Of a stretch of 64,000 nt of DNA, positions 1-7,826 are shown piece by piece. The DNA comes from Pelagirhabdus alkalitolerans (lineage in GTDB: Bacteria; Bacillota; Bacilli; Bacillales; Amphibacillaceae), in the NCBI RefSeq assembly GCF_900096905.1, contig NZ_FMYI01000002.1, forward strand, positions 408,071 to 472,070, written 5' to 3'. The notes beneath the pieces are model-generated. The model saw only the letters and a program-made list of their open reading frames with translations, ran no database searches and was not told the origin of the DNA. The position numbers and the translations under genes are program-made. Numbering within the stretch: position 1 is the first letter of the stretch; every line of letters begins with the position of its first letter.

Positions 1-645
1 TGCAGCTAAGTTTTGAATATAATCATGCTTTTCTTGCCAGTTTTTCGCTTGATGGACAAGTGATGATGCAATTAAATGCGGGAAATGCGAGATAACACTT
101 GTCATTTCGTCATGCTCGTCTGGGTTTAACTCGAGAAACTGACAGTCTGTTGGTTGAAGTGCGTTCTTTAATTGGTTTACGGTTTCTTCAGGTACACCGA
201 CACACGGTGATAATATATAGATGGCATTTTCGAATAAGTGGGCTTTGGCAGCTTCAACACCTTTTTTATGTGAGCCTGCCATAGGGTGTCCACCGATGAA
301 TGATACGTGAGGTGATTCGATTTTTTCCGCTGCTTTCATCACGTTACCTTTTACAGACGAAACATCTGTGACTATAAGCGGTTGCGTAAATTCAATCTCA
401 TTAAATGATTCAATTAACTCAACCGTCTTAGAAACAGGTGTTGATAAAATACAAATATCAACAGTCGGTAAAACTTCTTTAAAATTATCGCATCGCTCGT
501 CTATTATGCCGTTCTCTTCTGCATAGAGAAGTGTTTTTTTATTAACATCGTAACCTATAACATGATAATCGTTTTGTCTTACGATATTTAAGGCCAATGA
601 ACCGCCGATTAAACCTAAACCGACAACTAATACTTTAGGTTTCAA
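1..645 (-). CDS. tyrA: Prephenate dehydrogenase TyrA (3' part outside window)
   Basis: Oxidises prephenate to 4-hydroxyphenylpyruvate with NAD in tyrosine synthesis. The minus-strand frame is open from a TTG start at 645 to the window edge, giving 215 codons; the family is about 360-370 residues, so the C-terminus is missing. Residues 9-16 read GLGLIGGS, the dinucleotide-binding loop of TyrA. An AAAGGAG Shine-Dalgarno lies 7 bases upstream of the TTG. The start codon overlaps the hisC stop as TTGA, indicating translational coupling. The hisC-tyrA order is that of B. subtilis. Confidence 0.93.
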   Translation of the reverse strand, partial: MKPKVLVVGLGLIGGSLALNIVRQNDYHVIGYDVNKKTLLYAEENGIIDERCDNFKEVLPTVDICILSTPVSKTVELIESFNEIEFTQPLIVTDVSSVKGNVMKAAEKIESPHVSFIGGHPMAGSHKKGVEAAKAHLFENAIYILSPCVGVPEETVNQLKNALQPTDCQFLELNPDEHDEMTSVISHFPHLIASSLVHQAKNWQEKHDYIQNLAA

Positions 646-1748
646 ACTTCCGTCTCCTTTGCATGCTCATTTAAAAAATTTCTCATATGGGTTTGTAGTT
701 CTTGCATATCTTCTTTTGCTCCGATTGTCAGTCTGACACCATTAGGAAATCCTAGTGCGACACCACTTCTGACAATAAACCCTTTAGATAATAAGTAATT
801 GAATAATAGATCACCCGATACAGGTAGCTTAATAAATAAGAAATTAGTTTCAGAATCAAAGTAACCTAATTCCATCTCATCACAGAAATTTATCATATCA
901 ATCTTATTGTTTAACGTCTCTTTACGTGTTTGCTCTAAAAATTCTTGGTCTTTAAAAGCCGCAATCGCCGCTTTTTGCCCTACGTCTGTCGTGTTAAAGG
1001 GCCCTCTAGCGATATTAAGCGCTTCACTGATTTCAAGATTACTAATGCCATAGCCAACTCTTAAACCAGCAATGCCATATGCTTTAGAAAATGTACGCAA
1101 TACGATTAAATTGTTGTATGTTTTTAACAACTCGAGCGCATCTGGTGCTTCATGTGAAGAGATATACTCATAGTAAGCTTCGTCAAGCACAACTAATACA
1201 TCTTCCGGACATTTATCCATAAATAACTTTAACGATTGATCATTGATCATACAGCCTGTTGGATTGTTCGGGGTACATAACCAAACAACATTTGTATTCT
1301 CATCTACAGCATCTAACATACCTTGTAGATCATGATAACCATTAATCAGTGGAATTTCTTTAATATCGGCACCTTGAATCATAGCATTGTGCTTATATTG
1401 CGGGAAAGTAGGTGTGGCCATAATCGTATTTGAACCTTCTTCGAGGTATGTACGGCAAATCATATCAATGATCTCATCTGATCCACAACCAAAAACGAGT
1501 TGATCTGGTAATACAGATAACGCATCACTTAGCAATTGACGAAGATCAGTTGCATAACCGTCTGGGTAAATTTCAAAACTCTTGGCTGCATGTTGAATGA
1601 CTTCATCTACTTTCTTGGAGTAGCCAAATGGATTTTCATTTGAAGCCAACTTAACAATTCGGTCTAAACCGTATTCTTTTTTGACTTCTTCTATTTGTTT
1701 ACCGGGTTTATATGGTGTCATCGATTCAAATACTTTTTTAGCTTTCAT
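642..1748 (-). CDS. hisC: Histidinol-phosphate / aromatic amino acid aminotransferase HisC
   Basis: PLP-dependent class I/II aminotransferase. In Bacillus the enzyme at this position transaminates both histidinol phosphate and the aromatic oxoacids, serving histidine, tyrosine and phenylalanine synthesis. The 368-residue protein has the full family length. NNPTG (161-165), DEAYYEY (189-195) and the Schiff-base lysine in TFSKAYG (K222) are present. A GAGAGGG ribosome site precedes the ATG. It follows aroH by 11 bases; in B. subtilis the six-gene trp operon lies between these two genes and it is absent here. Confidence 0.93.
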   Translation of the reverse strand: MKAKKVFESMTPYKPGKQIEEVKKEYGLDRIVKLASNENPFGYSKKVDEVIQHAAKSFEIYPDGYATDLRQLLSDALSVLPDQLVFGCGSDEIIDMICRTYLEEGSNTIMATPTFPQYKHNAMIQGADIKEIPLINGYHDLQGMLDAVDENTNVVWLCTPNNPTGCMINDQSLKLFMDKCPEDVLVVLDEAYYEYISSHEAPDALELLKTYNNLIVLRTFSKAYGIAGLRVGYGISNLEISEALNIARGPFNTTDVGQKAAIAAFKDQEFLEQTRKETLNNKIDMINFCDEMELGYFDSETNFLFIKLPVSGDLLFNYLLSKGFIVRSGVALGFPNGVRLTIGAKEDMQELQTHMRNFLNEHAKETEV

Positions 1749-1759
1749 CTAAATCCCTC

Positions 1760-2125
1760 TCAATCATTTATTAAATCTGGTCTTAATTTTTTTGCTTCAA
1801 AATGATACACATGATGAACGTCTTTTTGGCTTCGTTCGGTATTAATACTCATCAACACACGAATACATTTTGGTAAGCTGCCTGGTACATCAATTTCTTT
1901 TGTACACATAACGGGAACATATTGCCAACCTTCTAATTCCCGTATTGGTTTTGCTGGAAACGTCGCATTTAAATCTGACGTGACCGAGACAAGCACACTC
2001 GCAACATCTTCAGGTTGAATCGTGTTCTGTTTAACCATATCTTCTATTAATAATTTGGTATGATCTAAGATTTCATCTGCTTTATTATCGCGAACAGTTG
2101 TCGCTCCTCTTACGCCTCTAATCAA
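1760..2125 (-). CDS. aroH: Chorismate mutase, AroH type
   Basis: Converts chorismate to prephenate, feeding hisC/tyrA downstream. The 121-residue protein is the monofunctional trimeric AroH class: RGVRGATTV near the N-terminus, FPAKPIRELEGWQYVPV in the middle and the CIRVLMSIN strand. The frame stays open upstream inside aroB, but the family begins at M-I-R-G, which places the start at a TTG at 2125. That TTG overlaps the aroB stop (TTGA), the same junction as hisC/tyrA. Length equals that of known AroH proteins, so the gene looks intact. Confidence 0.9.
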   Translation of the reverse strand: MIRGVRGATTVRDNKADEILDHTKLLIEDMVKQNTIQPEDVASVLVSVTSDLNATFPAKPIRELEGWQYVPVMCTKEIDVPGSLPKCIRVLMSINTERSQKDVHHVYHFEAKKLRPDLIND

Positions 2126-3201
2126 TTGTTCACCAACTCTCGCATGAATGTTTCGAGCCAAAGGGTTACATCGTTGTCTTCTAAACGGACAGATGTACAT
2201 TCTCCTAATTGTTTAAGTAAAACCATCTGAATCGCGCTATTTTTAGCTTTTTTATCTTTCTTCATTCGAGTGATCAGCCTGGTGACCGATAAGTCACTTA
2301 CATCAAATGGGTAATTGTTTTGCTTAAACCACCGGTACAACTCATCGAATGGAAGTTGAATATTAAAATGCTGCTCACTGACTCGTAGTGCAAAAAGCAT
2401 TCCAATCGCAACAGCTTCACCATGTGTGATGTGACCATAACCACGTTCAGCTTCGATGGCGTGTCCTAATGTATGACCAAAATTAAGATATTGCCTAACA
2501 TTTTGTTCAAATTCATCTTGCTGGACAATTTCACGTTTCACATGAATACCGTTAATTAAATCACTGACTAAACGTTCATTATCGAGGGGCTGATTTAAAT
2601 TTAAAGATTTAAGTTGATCCCAAAAAGGTGTTGGGTGAATCAGACTATGCTTCACAATCTCAGCATAACCTGAACGAATTTCTCGTAATGGTAACGTGTG
2701 TAATGTATCAACATCATACAAGACAGCCTTCGGTTGATAAAAGCTACCGATCAGATTTTTACCTTCAGGATGATTGATGGCTACTTTTCCGCCAACACTT
2801 GAATCATGGGCTAAGATAGTCGTTGGCATTTGAATAAAGTCAATCCCACGCATATATGTCGATGCGACAAATCCTGCTAAATCACCGATCATTCCTCCGC
2901 CAAGTGCCACAATCAGACTGTCGCGATCAAGACCAGCGTTTATAATTTCAGTCATTAAATTAAAGTAAAAACGACTGCTTTTAGAGCCCTCTCCAGCCGG
3001 AACAATTGAATAATCAACCTCAGATACTTTTCTTAACTCTGTTAACACATCATCTAGATAAAGGGGGCCGACCGTACTATCGGTTATAACAAAAACCTTA
3101 CGGTATGACTTCGGTAACAATTCATGAAGACGAAACCTGAGCTCACTATCAACATTTACATCATACGCACCGTCTTTTGTCATCACTTGAATGGATTTCA
3201 T
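2122..3201 (-). CDS. aroB: 3-dehydroquinate synthase AroB
   Basis: Second shikimate-pathway step: cyclises DAHP to 3-dehydroquinate using NAD and a divalent metal. The 359-residue frame has the NAD loop GGGMIGD and the metal-binding region around FGHTLGHAIE. A GTG nine bases further upstream is in frame, but AAGGTG sits 6 bases before the ATG at 3201, and that ATG overlaps the aroC stop as TAATG; I chose it. Translationally coupled to aroC, with the aroC-aroB-aroH order of B. subtilis. Confidence 0.94.
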   Translation of the reverse strand: MKSIQVMTKDGAYDVNVDSELRFRLHELLPKSYRKVFVITDSTVGPLYLDDVLTELRKVSEVDYSIVPAGEGSKSSRFYFNLMTEIINAGLDRDSLIVALGGGMIGDLAGFVASTYMRGIDFIQMPTTILAHDSSVGGKVAINHPEGKNLIGSFYQPKAVLYDVDTLHTLPLREIRSGYAEIVKHSLIHPTPFWDQLKSLNLNQPLDNERLVSDLINGIHVKREIVQQDEFEQNVRQYLNFGHTLGHAIEAERGYGHITHGEAVAIGMLFALRVSEQHFNIQLPFDELYRWFKQNNYPFDVSDLSVTRLITRMKKDKKAKNSAIQMVLLKQLGECTSVRLEDNDVTLWLETFMRELVNN

Positions 3202-4367
3202 TAAAAGCACCTTGCTTCTTCTTTGTATTGATCAAATGCCTCTTTTAATTTAGGGAATTGATCATGTGGGAATTGATCAAGAATTTCTTTAGCAATTTCA
3301 AATGCCACAACATGTTCCATCACAACAGCTGCAGCAGGTACAGCGCAAGAATCAGATCGTTCAATACTTGCATTGAAAACCTCTTTTGATTCAATATCCA
3401 CACTTTGAAGGGGTTTATATAACGTTGGGATAGGTTTCATAACCCCTTTGACGACGACTGGCATTCCTGTTGTCATACCGCCTTCAAATCCACCGAGGTT
3501 GTTCGTACGACGTGAAAAACCAGTCTCTTCTGAATGAATAATTTCATCGTGAACTTCGCTACCATTTCGTCTCGCCGCTTCAAAACCAATTCCAAATTCA
3601 ACCCCTTTAAAGGCATTGATACTTTGAACCGCAAAAGCAATCTTCGCATCTAATTTTCGATCATAATGTACATATGAACCAAGCCCTGCTGGAAGTCCTT
3701 CAACTCGAACTTCACAAACACCACCGATTGAGTCACCATCTTTTTTCGCTTGATCGATCGCGTTCATCATTTTTTGAGCTGCATCTTCGTCTAGTGTTCT
3801 TACAGGTGATTCTTCACTTTGCTTAATTCGCTCATCCATTTCAAGTTCAGGTTTTGATTCAGCTACAATCCCTGCGATCTCATTAACGTAACCGACAATT
3901 TTAACACCAAGATTTGCTAATAATGTTTTCGCAACAGCACCTGCTGCAACGCGCGCTGCTGTTTCTCTTGCAGATGAACGTTCTAATATATTACGCATAT
4001 CACGATGTCCATATTTAATCGCACCATTCAAGTCAGCATGTCCAGGTCTTGGGCTTGTTACCGTTCGACGCAGTTTTTTATCACTTTCGATAGGATCTTC
4101 TCCCATTATATCTTCCCAATGTTTAAAATCGTCATTTTTAACAACCATTGCAATGGGTGATCCTAATGTATAACCGTGTCTGACACCACCTGCAATATCC
4201 ACCAGATCCTTCTCTATTTGCATACGTTTACCACGCCCGTGGCCTTTTTGTCTTCTTAATAATGATTCATTAATATTTTGAGTTGTTAAAGGCATTTGAG
4301 CAGGTACACCTTCAACAATCGTCGTTAGCTGTTTACCGTGTGATTCTCCAGCAGTTAAATAGCGCAT
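3201..4367 (-). CDS. aroC: Chorismate synthase AroC (B. subtilis AroF)
   Basis: Last step of the shikimate pathway: 5-enolpyruvylshikimate-3-phosphate to chorismate, needing reduced FMN. The 388 residues are a normal length. Signatures are TAGESHG at the N-terminus, the GHGRGKRM segment, the RSSARETAARVAAGA stretch and the SRRTNNLGGFEGGMTTG flavin-site region. AGGGGGAAC precedes the ATG. First gene of the aroC-aroB-aroH-hisC-tyrA block; about 185 bases without a recognisable gene separate it from cheR, and its promoter may lie there. Confidence 0.95.
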   Translation of the reverse strand: MRYLTAGESHGKQLTTIVEGVPAQMPLTTQNINESLLRRQKGHGRGKRMQIEKDLVDIAGGVRHGYTLGSPIAMVVKNDDFKHWEDIMGEDPIESDKKLRRTVTSPRPGHADLNGAIKYGHRDMRNILERSSARETAARVAAGAVAKTLLANLGVKIVGYVNEIAGIVAESKPELEMDERIKQSEESPVRTLDEDAAQKMMNAIDQAKKDGDSIGGVCEVRVEGLPAGLGSYVHYDRKLDAKIAFAVQSINAFKGVEFGIGFEAARRNGSEVHDEIIHSEETGFSRRTNNLGGFEGGMTTGMPVVVKGVMKPIPTLYKPLQSVDIESKEVFNASIERSDSCAVPAAAVVMEHVVAFEIAKEILDQFPHDQFPKLKEAFDQYKEEARCF

Positions 4368-4552
4368 ATTAGTTCCCCCTATTTATATATAATTTTGTAT
4401 TAATATAACATACCTAACGCCTTATGTGTGCATTTAATTGATAGATAATTCTTTTTTTTCAAACATTTCAAAGAAAACGAATAGAATTTGATGCGTTTAC
4501 TGATATAAAAGAAACGTCCATGAATCATATCATGTACGCTCTTGAATCAATA

Positions 4553-5326
4553 CTATTTTGTTTTTTGATAGAAAAATGTATCCAACACTTGAAAACCGTA
4601 TTTCTCAGGATTAAAAATCTGTTCGGTACTACCTACGAAAAACACACCATCTTGATTCAATGATTGGTTGAATTTATGATAAATTTCATTCTTAGCATCC
4701 TCAGTAAAATAAATGAGTACATTACGACACACAATTAAATCAAATCCTGTTGGATAAGCATCTGATAATAAATTATGCTTTTTAAACGTAATAGCATTTT
4801 TAATTTCATCGGCGATCATATATAAATTATTTTCTTTCGTGAAATGCTTATCAATTAACGGTTTTGGTGCTTCTTTTAATGCACGTTCTGTATAAATACC
4901 CTTTTTAGCCCGTTCGAGTATATTATCATCTATATCTGTCGCTAGTATTGATACTTGATTTAAATCTAAATATTGACTAAGCATCATCGCAATTGTATAA
5001 GGTTCATCACCTGTTGAGCAAGCTGCACTCCAAATTTTTAATTTACTCTTTTTCTTTAATAAATCAGGTAATATTTTCTCTTCTAAAACATTCCATCTCA
5101 CTGAATTACGATAAAATTCTGACACGTTGATCGTCATTTTATCTAAAAACTCAGACATTAACGCATCATCATTTGCTAGCGCTTTGTAATAGGACTCAAA
5201 ATCTGCGAATCCTTTTTTATCACGTAAGGAAGTGAGGCGTCGTTTCATTTGAACTTCTTTGTATAAATTTAAATCGATACCTGTTTTCTTTTTAATCGAC
5301 TGTGTAAACTGTTGATAATCTGACAT
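4553..5326 (-). CDS. cheR: Chemotaxis protein methyltransferase CheR
   Basis: Methylates glutamates of chemoreceptors from S-adenosylmethionine for sensory adaptation. The 257-residue protein has the helical N-terminal CheR domain, then the SAM-binding region WSAACSTGDEPYTIAMML and the VCRNVLIYF motif typical of the family. AAGGAG precedes the ATG. Its position between hepT and aroC matches B. subtilis, except that ndk is missing between hepT and cheR. A chemoreceptor at 53.3-55.3 kb is a plausible substrate. Confidence 0.94.
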   Translation of the reverse strand: MSDYQQFTQSIKKKTGIDLNLYKEVQMKRRLTSLRDKKGFADFESYYKALANDDALMSEFLDKMTINVSEFYRNSVRWNVLEEKILPDLLKKKSKLKIWSAACSTGDEPYTIAMMLSQYLDLNQVSILATDIDDNILERAKKGIYTERALKEAPKPLIDKHFTKENNLYMIADEIKNAITFKKHNLLSDAYPTGFDLIVCRNVLIYFTEDAKNEIYHKFNQSLNQDGVFFVGSTEQIFNPEKYGFQVLDTFFYQKTK

Positions 5327-5372
5327 AACGTATGCTCCTTCTCCAAATTAAAAATAGCCCATTACGATGGAA

Positions 5373-6344
5373 TTATTTTTCAAATAAGTCAATTGGATGG
5401 TTATTTAAAGAAGCAACAAGCGAACTTAATATGTATGTTTCCCTTTTTCGGGGTAATTTCTTTAGTTGCTTCGTCGCTTTTAATAAATACCATTGTTTAA
5501 CTTGGATTGATTGATTAAACCCTTTATCATATCTGACTTCGCTAATAAGTCGTTGATAATCGATGTCATCTAAGACACCTGAAAAAAGTTGTTGCACTTT
5601 ATCATATATGTTTTTTTCATCTAGCGCAAGAATAGTAGGTAAAGTCAAATATCCATCTGATAGGTCAAGTTGAGTATCTTTTCCTCGATCGTATGAATGA
5701 AAATCCATTAAATCATCATAAATTTGAAAAGCCATCCCAAAGAAATAACCAAATTGATATAAATCTCTTTCTATTCTTGTATCAGAATCTAACAACAATC
5801 CTGGTGCTTGCATCGACACACCAATGAAATGAGCCGTTTTTTGTCTTACTTTTCTTAAATAGGTTTTAACCGATTTATCTAGTTTGTTTCGTGAATTTAA
5901 CTGCATTAATTCACCATTCGTTAAATCGACTAATAAGCGCGACATCACACAGTGAAGCCGTGTTGAATTGAGTTCTGTTAATTTTCTTAGTGCAAATGCA
6001 AATAAATAATTGGCTACATTAATGGCATATAATGTAGTTTGAGCTTTATGTAATGTGGGTTTATCTCGTCTCATATCTGCATCATCAATCACATCATCGT
6101 GAATTAAACTTGCGAGATGAATCAATTCAAATATTGCAGCTAAATGAAGGATACGCTTTCGGTCAGCTTCTACATAATAACTAGACGTAATCACGAGTAT
6201 TGGACGTATTCGTTTGCCACCTGTGACAAGCTCAAGAGCTGGCTCTTTTATCCTCAAAGGCATACTAGATAGCCAATTGATCAACAAATCGTTACAATCG
6301 TTTAAGTCTTGGCGTATTAAATCAAATCGTTTAGGTATCTCCAT
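5373..6344 (-). CDS. hepT: Heptaprenyl diphosphate synthase component II (HepT)
   Basis: Trans-isoprenyl chain elongation subunit making the C35 side chain used for menaquinone-7. Both aspartate-rich motifs are intact: HDDVIDDADMRRDKP (first DDxxD) and YDDLMDF (second). GAGG lies 6 bases before the ATG at 6344, preferred over a GTG 12 bases upstream; the gene overlaps the end of hepS. In B. subtilis menH sits between hepS and hepT, but here the two overlap directly. If the cell lacks menaquinone, the polyprenyl product must serve another purpose (inference). Confidence 0.87.
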   Translation of the reverse strand: MEIPKRFDLIRQDLNDCNDLLINWLSSMPLRIKEPALELVTGGKRIRPILVITSSYYVEADRKRILHLAAIFELIHLASLIHDDVIDDADMRRDKPTLHKAQTTLYAINVANYLFAFALRKLTELNSTRLHCVMSRLLVDLTNGELMQLNSRNKLDKSVKTYLRKVRQKTAHFIGVSMQAPGLLLDSDTRIERDLYQFGYFFGMAFQIYDDLMDFHSYDRGKDTQLDLSDGYLTLPTILALDEKNIYDKVQQLFSGVLDDIDYQRLISEVRYDKGFNQSIQVKQWYLLKATKQLKKLPRKRETYILSSLVASLNNHPIDLFEK

Positions 6345-6828
6345 CTTCAACCTCACTTAAAGTAAGTTCGTTTATCTTTATGTATTTTTGAACTGTCTCC
6401 AATATGCCCCATGAACTCAACGCTTCTCCTTCATGATCACTAGCTAATTGAAGATAAATCGACTCGACTGGTGTTTGGAGCATTTGAACAAGATCTATTA
6501 AATTCAGTCTTGTTAACTTTTGATAGTAACAGGCACTTAAATAATCCGACCATAAAATAAAGTGATCGGTCTGTTCAAGCTTTCCTTGACTGTATAATAT
6601 ATTTAAATCAATAGCATATTTTAAAGACATTAAGGCCATCACGATCTGATCTTTATCCTCTTCTGATCTTTTTAAATAGTCAATGCATGAGATAAGATGA
6701 ACTAAAAATGCATCATGATCTGGTAGTTTTTTTAAAGAATTAGAAAAAGACACTGGTATATTTAATTGCTCAAATGTTTCAAACCACCGACTTTTTAAGT
6801 GCAAATAATCCATTTTATTATCCTGCAC
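6331..6828 (-). CDS. hepS: Short heptaprenyl diphosphate synthase component I (HepS-like)
   Basis: Small regulatory subunit expected to partner HepT and set product length. The assignment rests on position (mtrB-hepS-hepT) and a faint match to HepS around a [LS]-x-x-YY-x-x-L segment near residue 100. It has 165 residues against about 250 in B. subtilis, so roughly the C-terminal third is missing. The GTG start overlaps the mtrB stop as TAGTG; an ATG at 6813 preceded by CAGGAT is an alternative. There is no catalytic DDxxD motif, as expected for this subunit. Confidence 0.65.
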   Translation of the reverse strand: MQDNKMDYLHLKSRWFETFEQLNIPVSFSNSLKKLPDHDAFLVHLISCIDYLKRSEEDKDQIVMALMSLKYAIDLNILYSQGKLEQTDHFILWSDYLSACYYQKLTRLNLIDLVQMLQTPVESIYLQLASDHEGEALSSWGILETVQKYIKINELTLSEVEDGDT

Positions 6829-7037
6829 TACTCTGATTCAATTTTCCCGTGACTTGACTGTACAATGGCCTTACCTTTTACTTTCACTGCTGAGGTATGA
6901 TCTGTAAATTGAACGATTAATAATTCACCTTGATCTAATTTTTCTGAATGATGAAACTTTGTGTCTTCCCCACGCGTTAAACCAATGACTTGCACACCGT
7001 CCTCTAGTGCTTTAATGATCATATGATCTGATTGCAT
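6828..7037 (-). CDS. mtrB: Tryptophan RNA-binding attenuation protein TRAP (MtrB)
   Basis: Forms an 11-subunit ring that, with tryptophan bound, binds (G/U)AG repeats in trp leader RNA and terminates transcription. The 69 residues match the family closely: VIGLTRGEDTKFHHSEKLDQ covers the tryptophan-contacting loop, and the KVKGKA strand carries RNA-contacting lysines. GAGGTG lies 7 bases before the ATG at 7037. In B. subtilis mtrB follows folE (mtrA), which is absent here. The protein is intact although the trp operon is not at its usual place between aroH and hisC. Confidence 0.93.
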   Translation of the reverse strand: MQSDHMIIKALEDGVQVIGLTRGEDTKFHHSEKLDQGELLIVQFTDHTSAVKVKGKAIVQSSHGKIESE

Positions 7038-7073
7038 TATTTTCACCTCTAATATCGTTATTGAAAATGATGA

Positions 7074-7107
7074 GAAAAGAAAAAAGGGTGCAATACTGCA
7101 CCCTTTT
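7074..7107 (-). terminator. Intrinsic terminator after hbs
   Basis: Perfect 11-bp stem AAAAGGGTGCA/TGCACCCTTTT with a 4-base loop; read on the minus strand it is followed by TTTTTTCT. It lies 16 bases beyond the hbs stop and separates the abundant hbs transcript from mtrB. Confidence 0.9.
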
Positions 7108-7122
7108 ACGCCCTATGTAACA

Positions 7123-7395
7123 TTATTTTACGATATCTTTAAGGGCTTTACCTGGTTTGAAAGCAGGAACTTTGCTAGCTGGGATTTCAATCTCAGCGCC
7201 AGTTTGTGGGTTGCGACCTTTACGGGCAGCACGCTCACGTACTTCAAAGTTACCAAAGCCGATTAGCTGTACTTTCTCACCATCTTTAAGTGAATCCATG
7301 ATAGATTCAAATACTGCGTCTACAGCTTTTGTAGCGTCTTTCTTAGAAAGTTCACTTTTTTCAGAAACTGCATTGATTAAATCTGTCTTGTTCAT
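7123..7395 (-). CDS. hbs: DNA-binding protein HU (HBsu)
   Basis: Histone-like nucleoid protein that bends and compacts DNA as a homodimer. The 90-residue protein starts MNKTDLINAV, contains GFGNFEVRERAARKGRNPQT with the DNA-binding beta arm, and ends with the KALKDIV helix. GGAGGAGGTG precedes the ATG at 7395, ruling out the longer open frame. It has its own sigma-A promoter at 7521-7549 and its own terminator, so it is a monocistronic, highly expressed unit. Confidence 0.97.
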   Translation of the reverse strand: MNKTDLINAVSEKSELSKKDATKAVDAVFESIMDSLKDGEKVQLIGFGNFEVRERAARKGRNPQTGAEIEIPASKVPAFKPGKALKDIVK

Positions 7396-7520
7396 GATAT
7401 TCACCTCCTCCCACATTTAAATTCATGAAGCATACGAACTTAAATGGTTAATGGCCATTTGTTCTTTTAACTAATTCATCCGTTACTTCTTGATCATCAA
7501 AATAATTGATGACAAAGCTT

Positions 7521-7549
7521 ATAATAAACGACTTTCCCTGCAAATTCAA
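7521..7549 (-). promoter_or_regulatory. Sigma-A promoter of hbs
   Basis: On the minus strand TTGAAT-N17-TATTAT, about 125 bases upstream of the hbs start. Spacing is ideal and the -10 is five of six. The 5' leader would be about 120 bases. Confidence 0.65.
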
Positions 7550-7567
7550 CAAAAAATAGATGAATAG

Positions 7568-7602
7568 TTAAAATTTATCATATTACAATTGATAAATTTT
7601 AA
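7568..7602. repeat. 13-bp inverted repeat upstream of the hbs promoter
   Basis: TTAAAATTTATCA and its exact complement are separated by 9 bases. It lies 19 bases upstream of the hbs -35 box. The stem is almost pure A/T and lacks a T-tract, so an operator or UP-like site is more likely than a terminator. Function unknown. Confidence 0.6.
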
Positions 7603-7700
7603 CAATTTGACAGTTAGTTCTGCATTCGTTGAATCATTAACATGACAAGGTTAGTGCGCTTACATCAATTGAATCGTACCATAGTAGGCTTTCTAATGCA

Positions 7701-7734
7701 AATCGTTATTATTTTTTCAAAAATAATAACGATT
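7701..7734. repeat. 34-bp perfect palindrome between spoIVA and hbs
   Basis: Arms of 16 bp, AATCGTTATTATTTTT and its complement, are separated only by TC. It lies between the spoIVA terminator and the hbs promoter. No T-tract follows on either strand. The rest of the 430-base gap (7396-7826) holds the hbs leader and promoter, the other inverted repeat and the spoIVA terminator; I see no gene in it. Confidence 0.7.
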
Positions 7735-7764
7735 ATATAGGTTTTTTATTACTATACCGTCTAA

Positions 7765-7814
7765 AAATAATAAAAACCTTCCGCTTATTTAAAAGAATAA
7801 ACGAAAGGTTTTTT
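7765..7814 (-). terminator. Intrinsic terminator of spoIVA
   Basis: Stem of about 18 bp with two mismatches or wobbles (left arm 7772-7789, right arm 7796-7813), U-rich on the minus strand, 13 bases past the spoIVA stop. Confidence 0.8.
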
Positions 7815-7826
7815 ATTTAAAATGAC

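Noticed and set aside
5332..5514. Short plus-strand frame between cheR and hepT
   Set aside because: Lies antisense to the hepT 3' end and the cheR leader; no promoter or ribosome site.
7701..7734. Palindrome considered as a Fur or Zur box
   Set aside because: The ATCGTTATT...AATAACGAT ends loosely recall Zur sites, but the 16-bp arms and spacing do not fit either consensus and hbs is not a metal-regulated gene.
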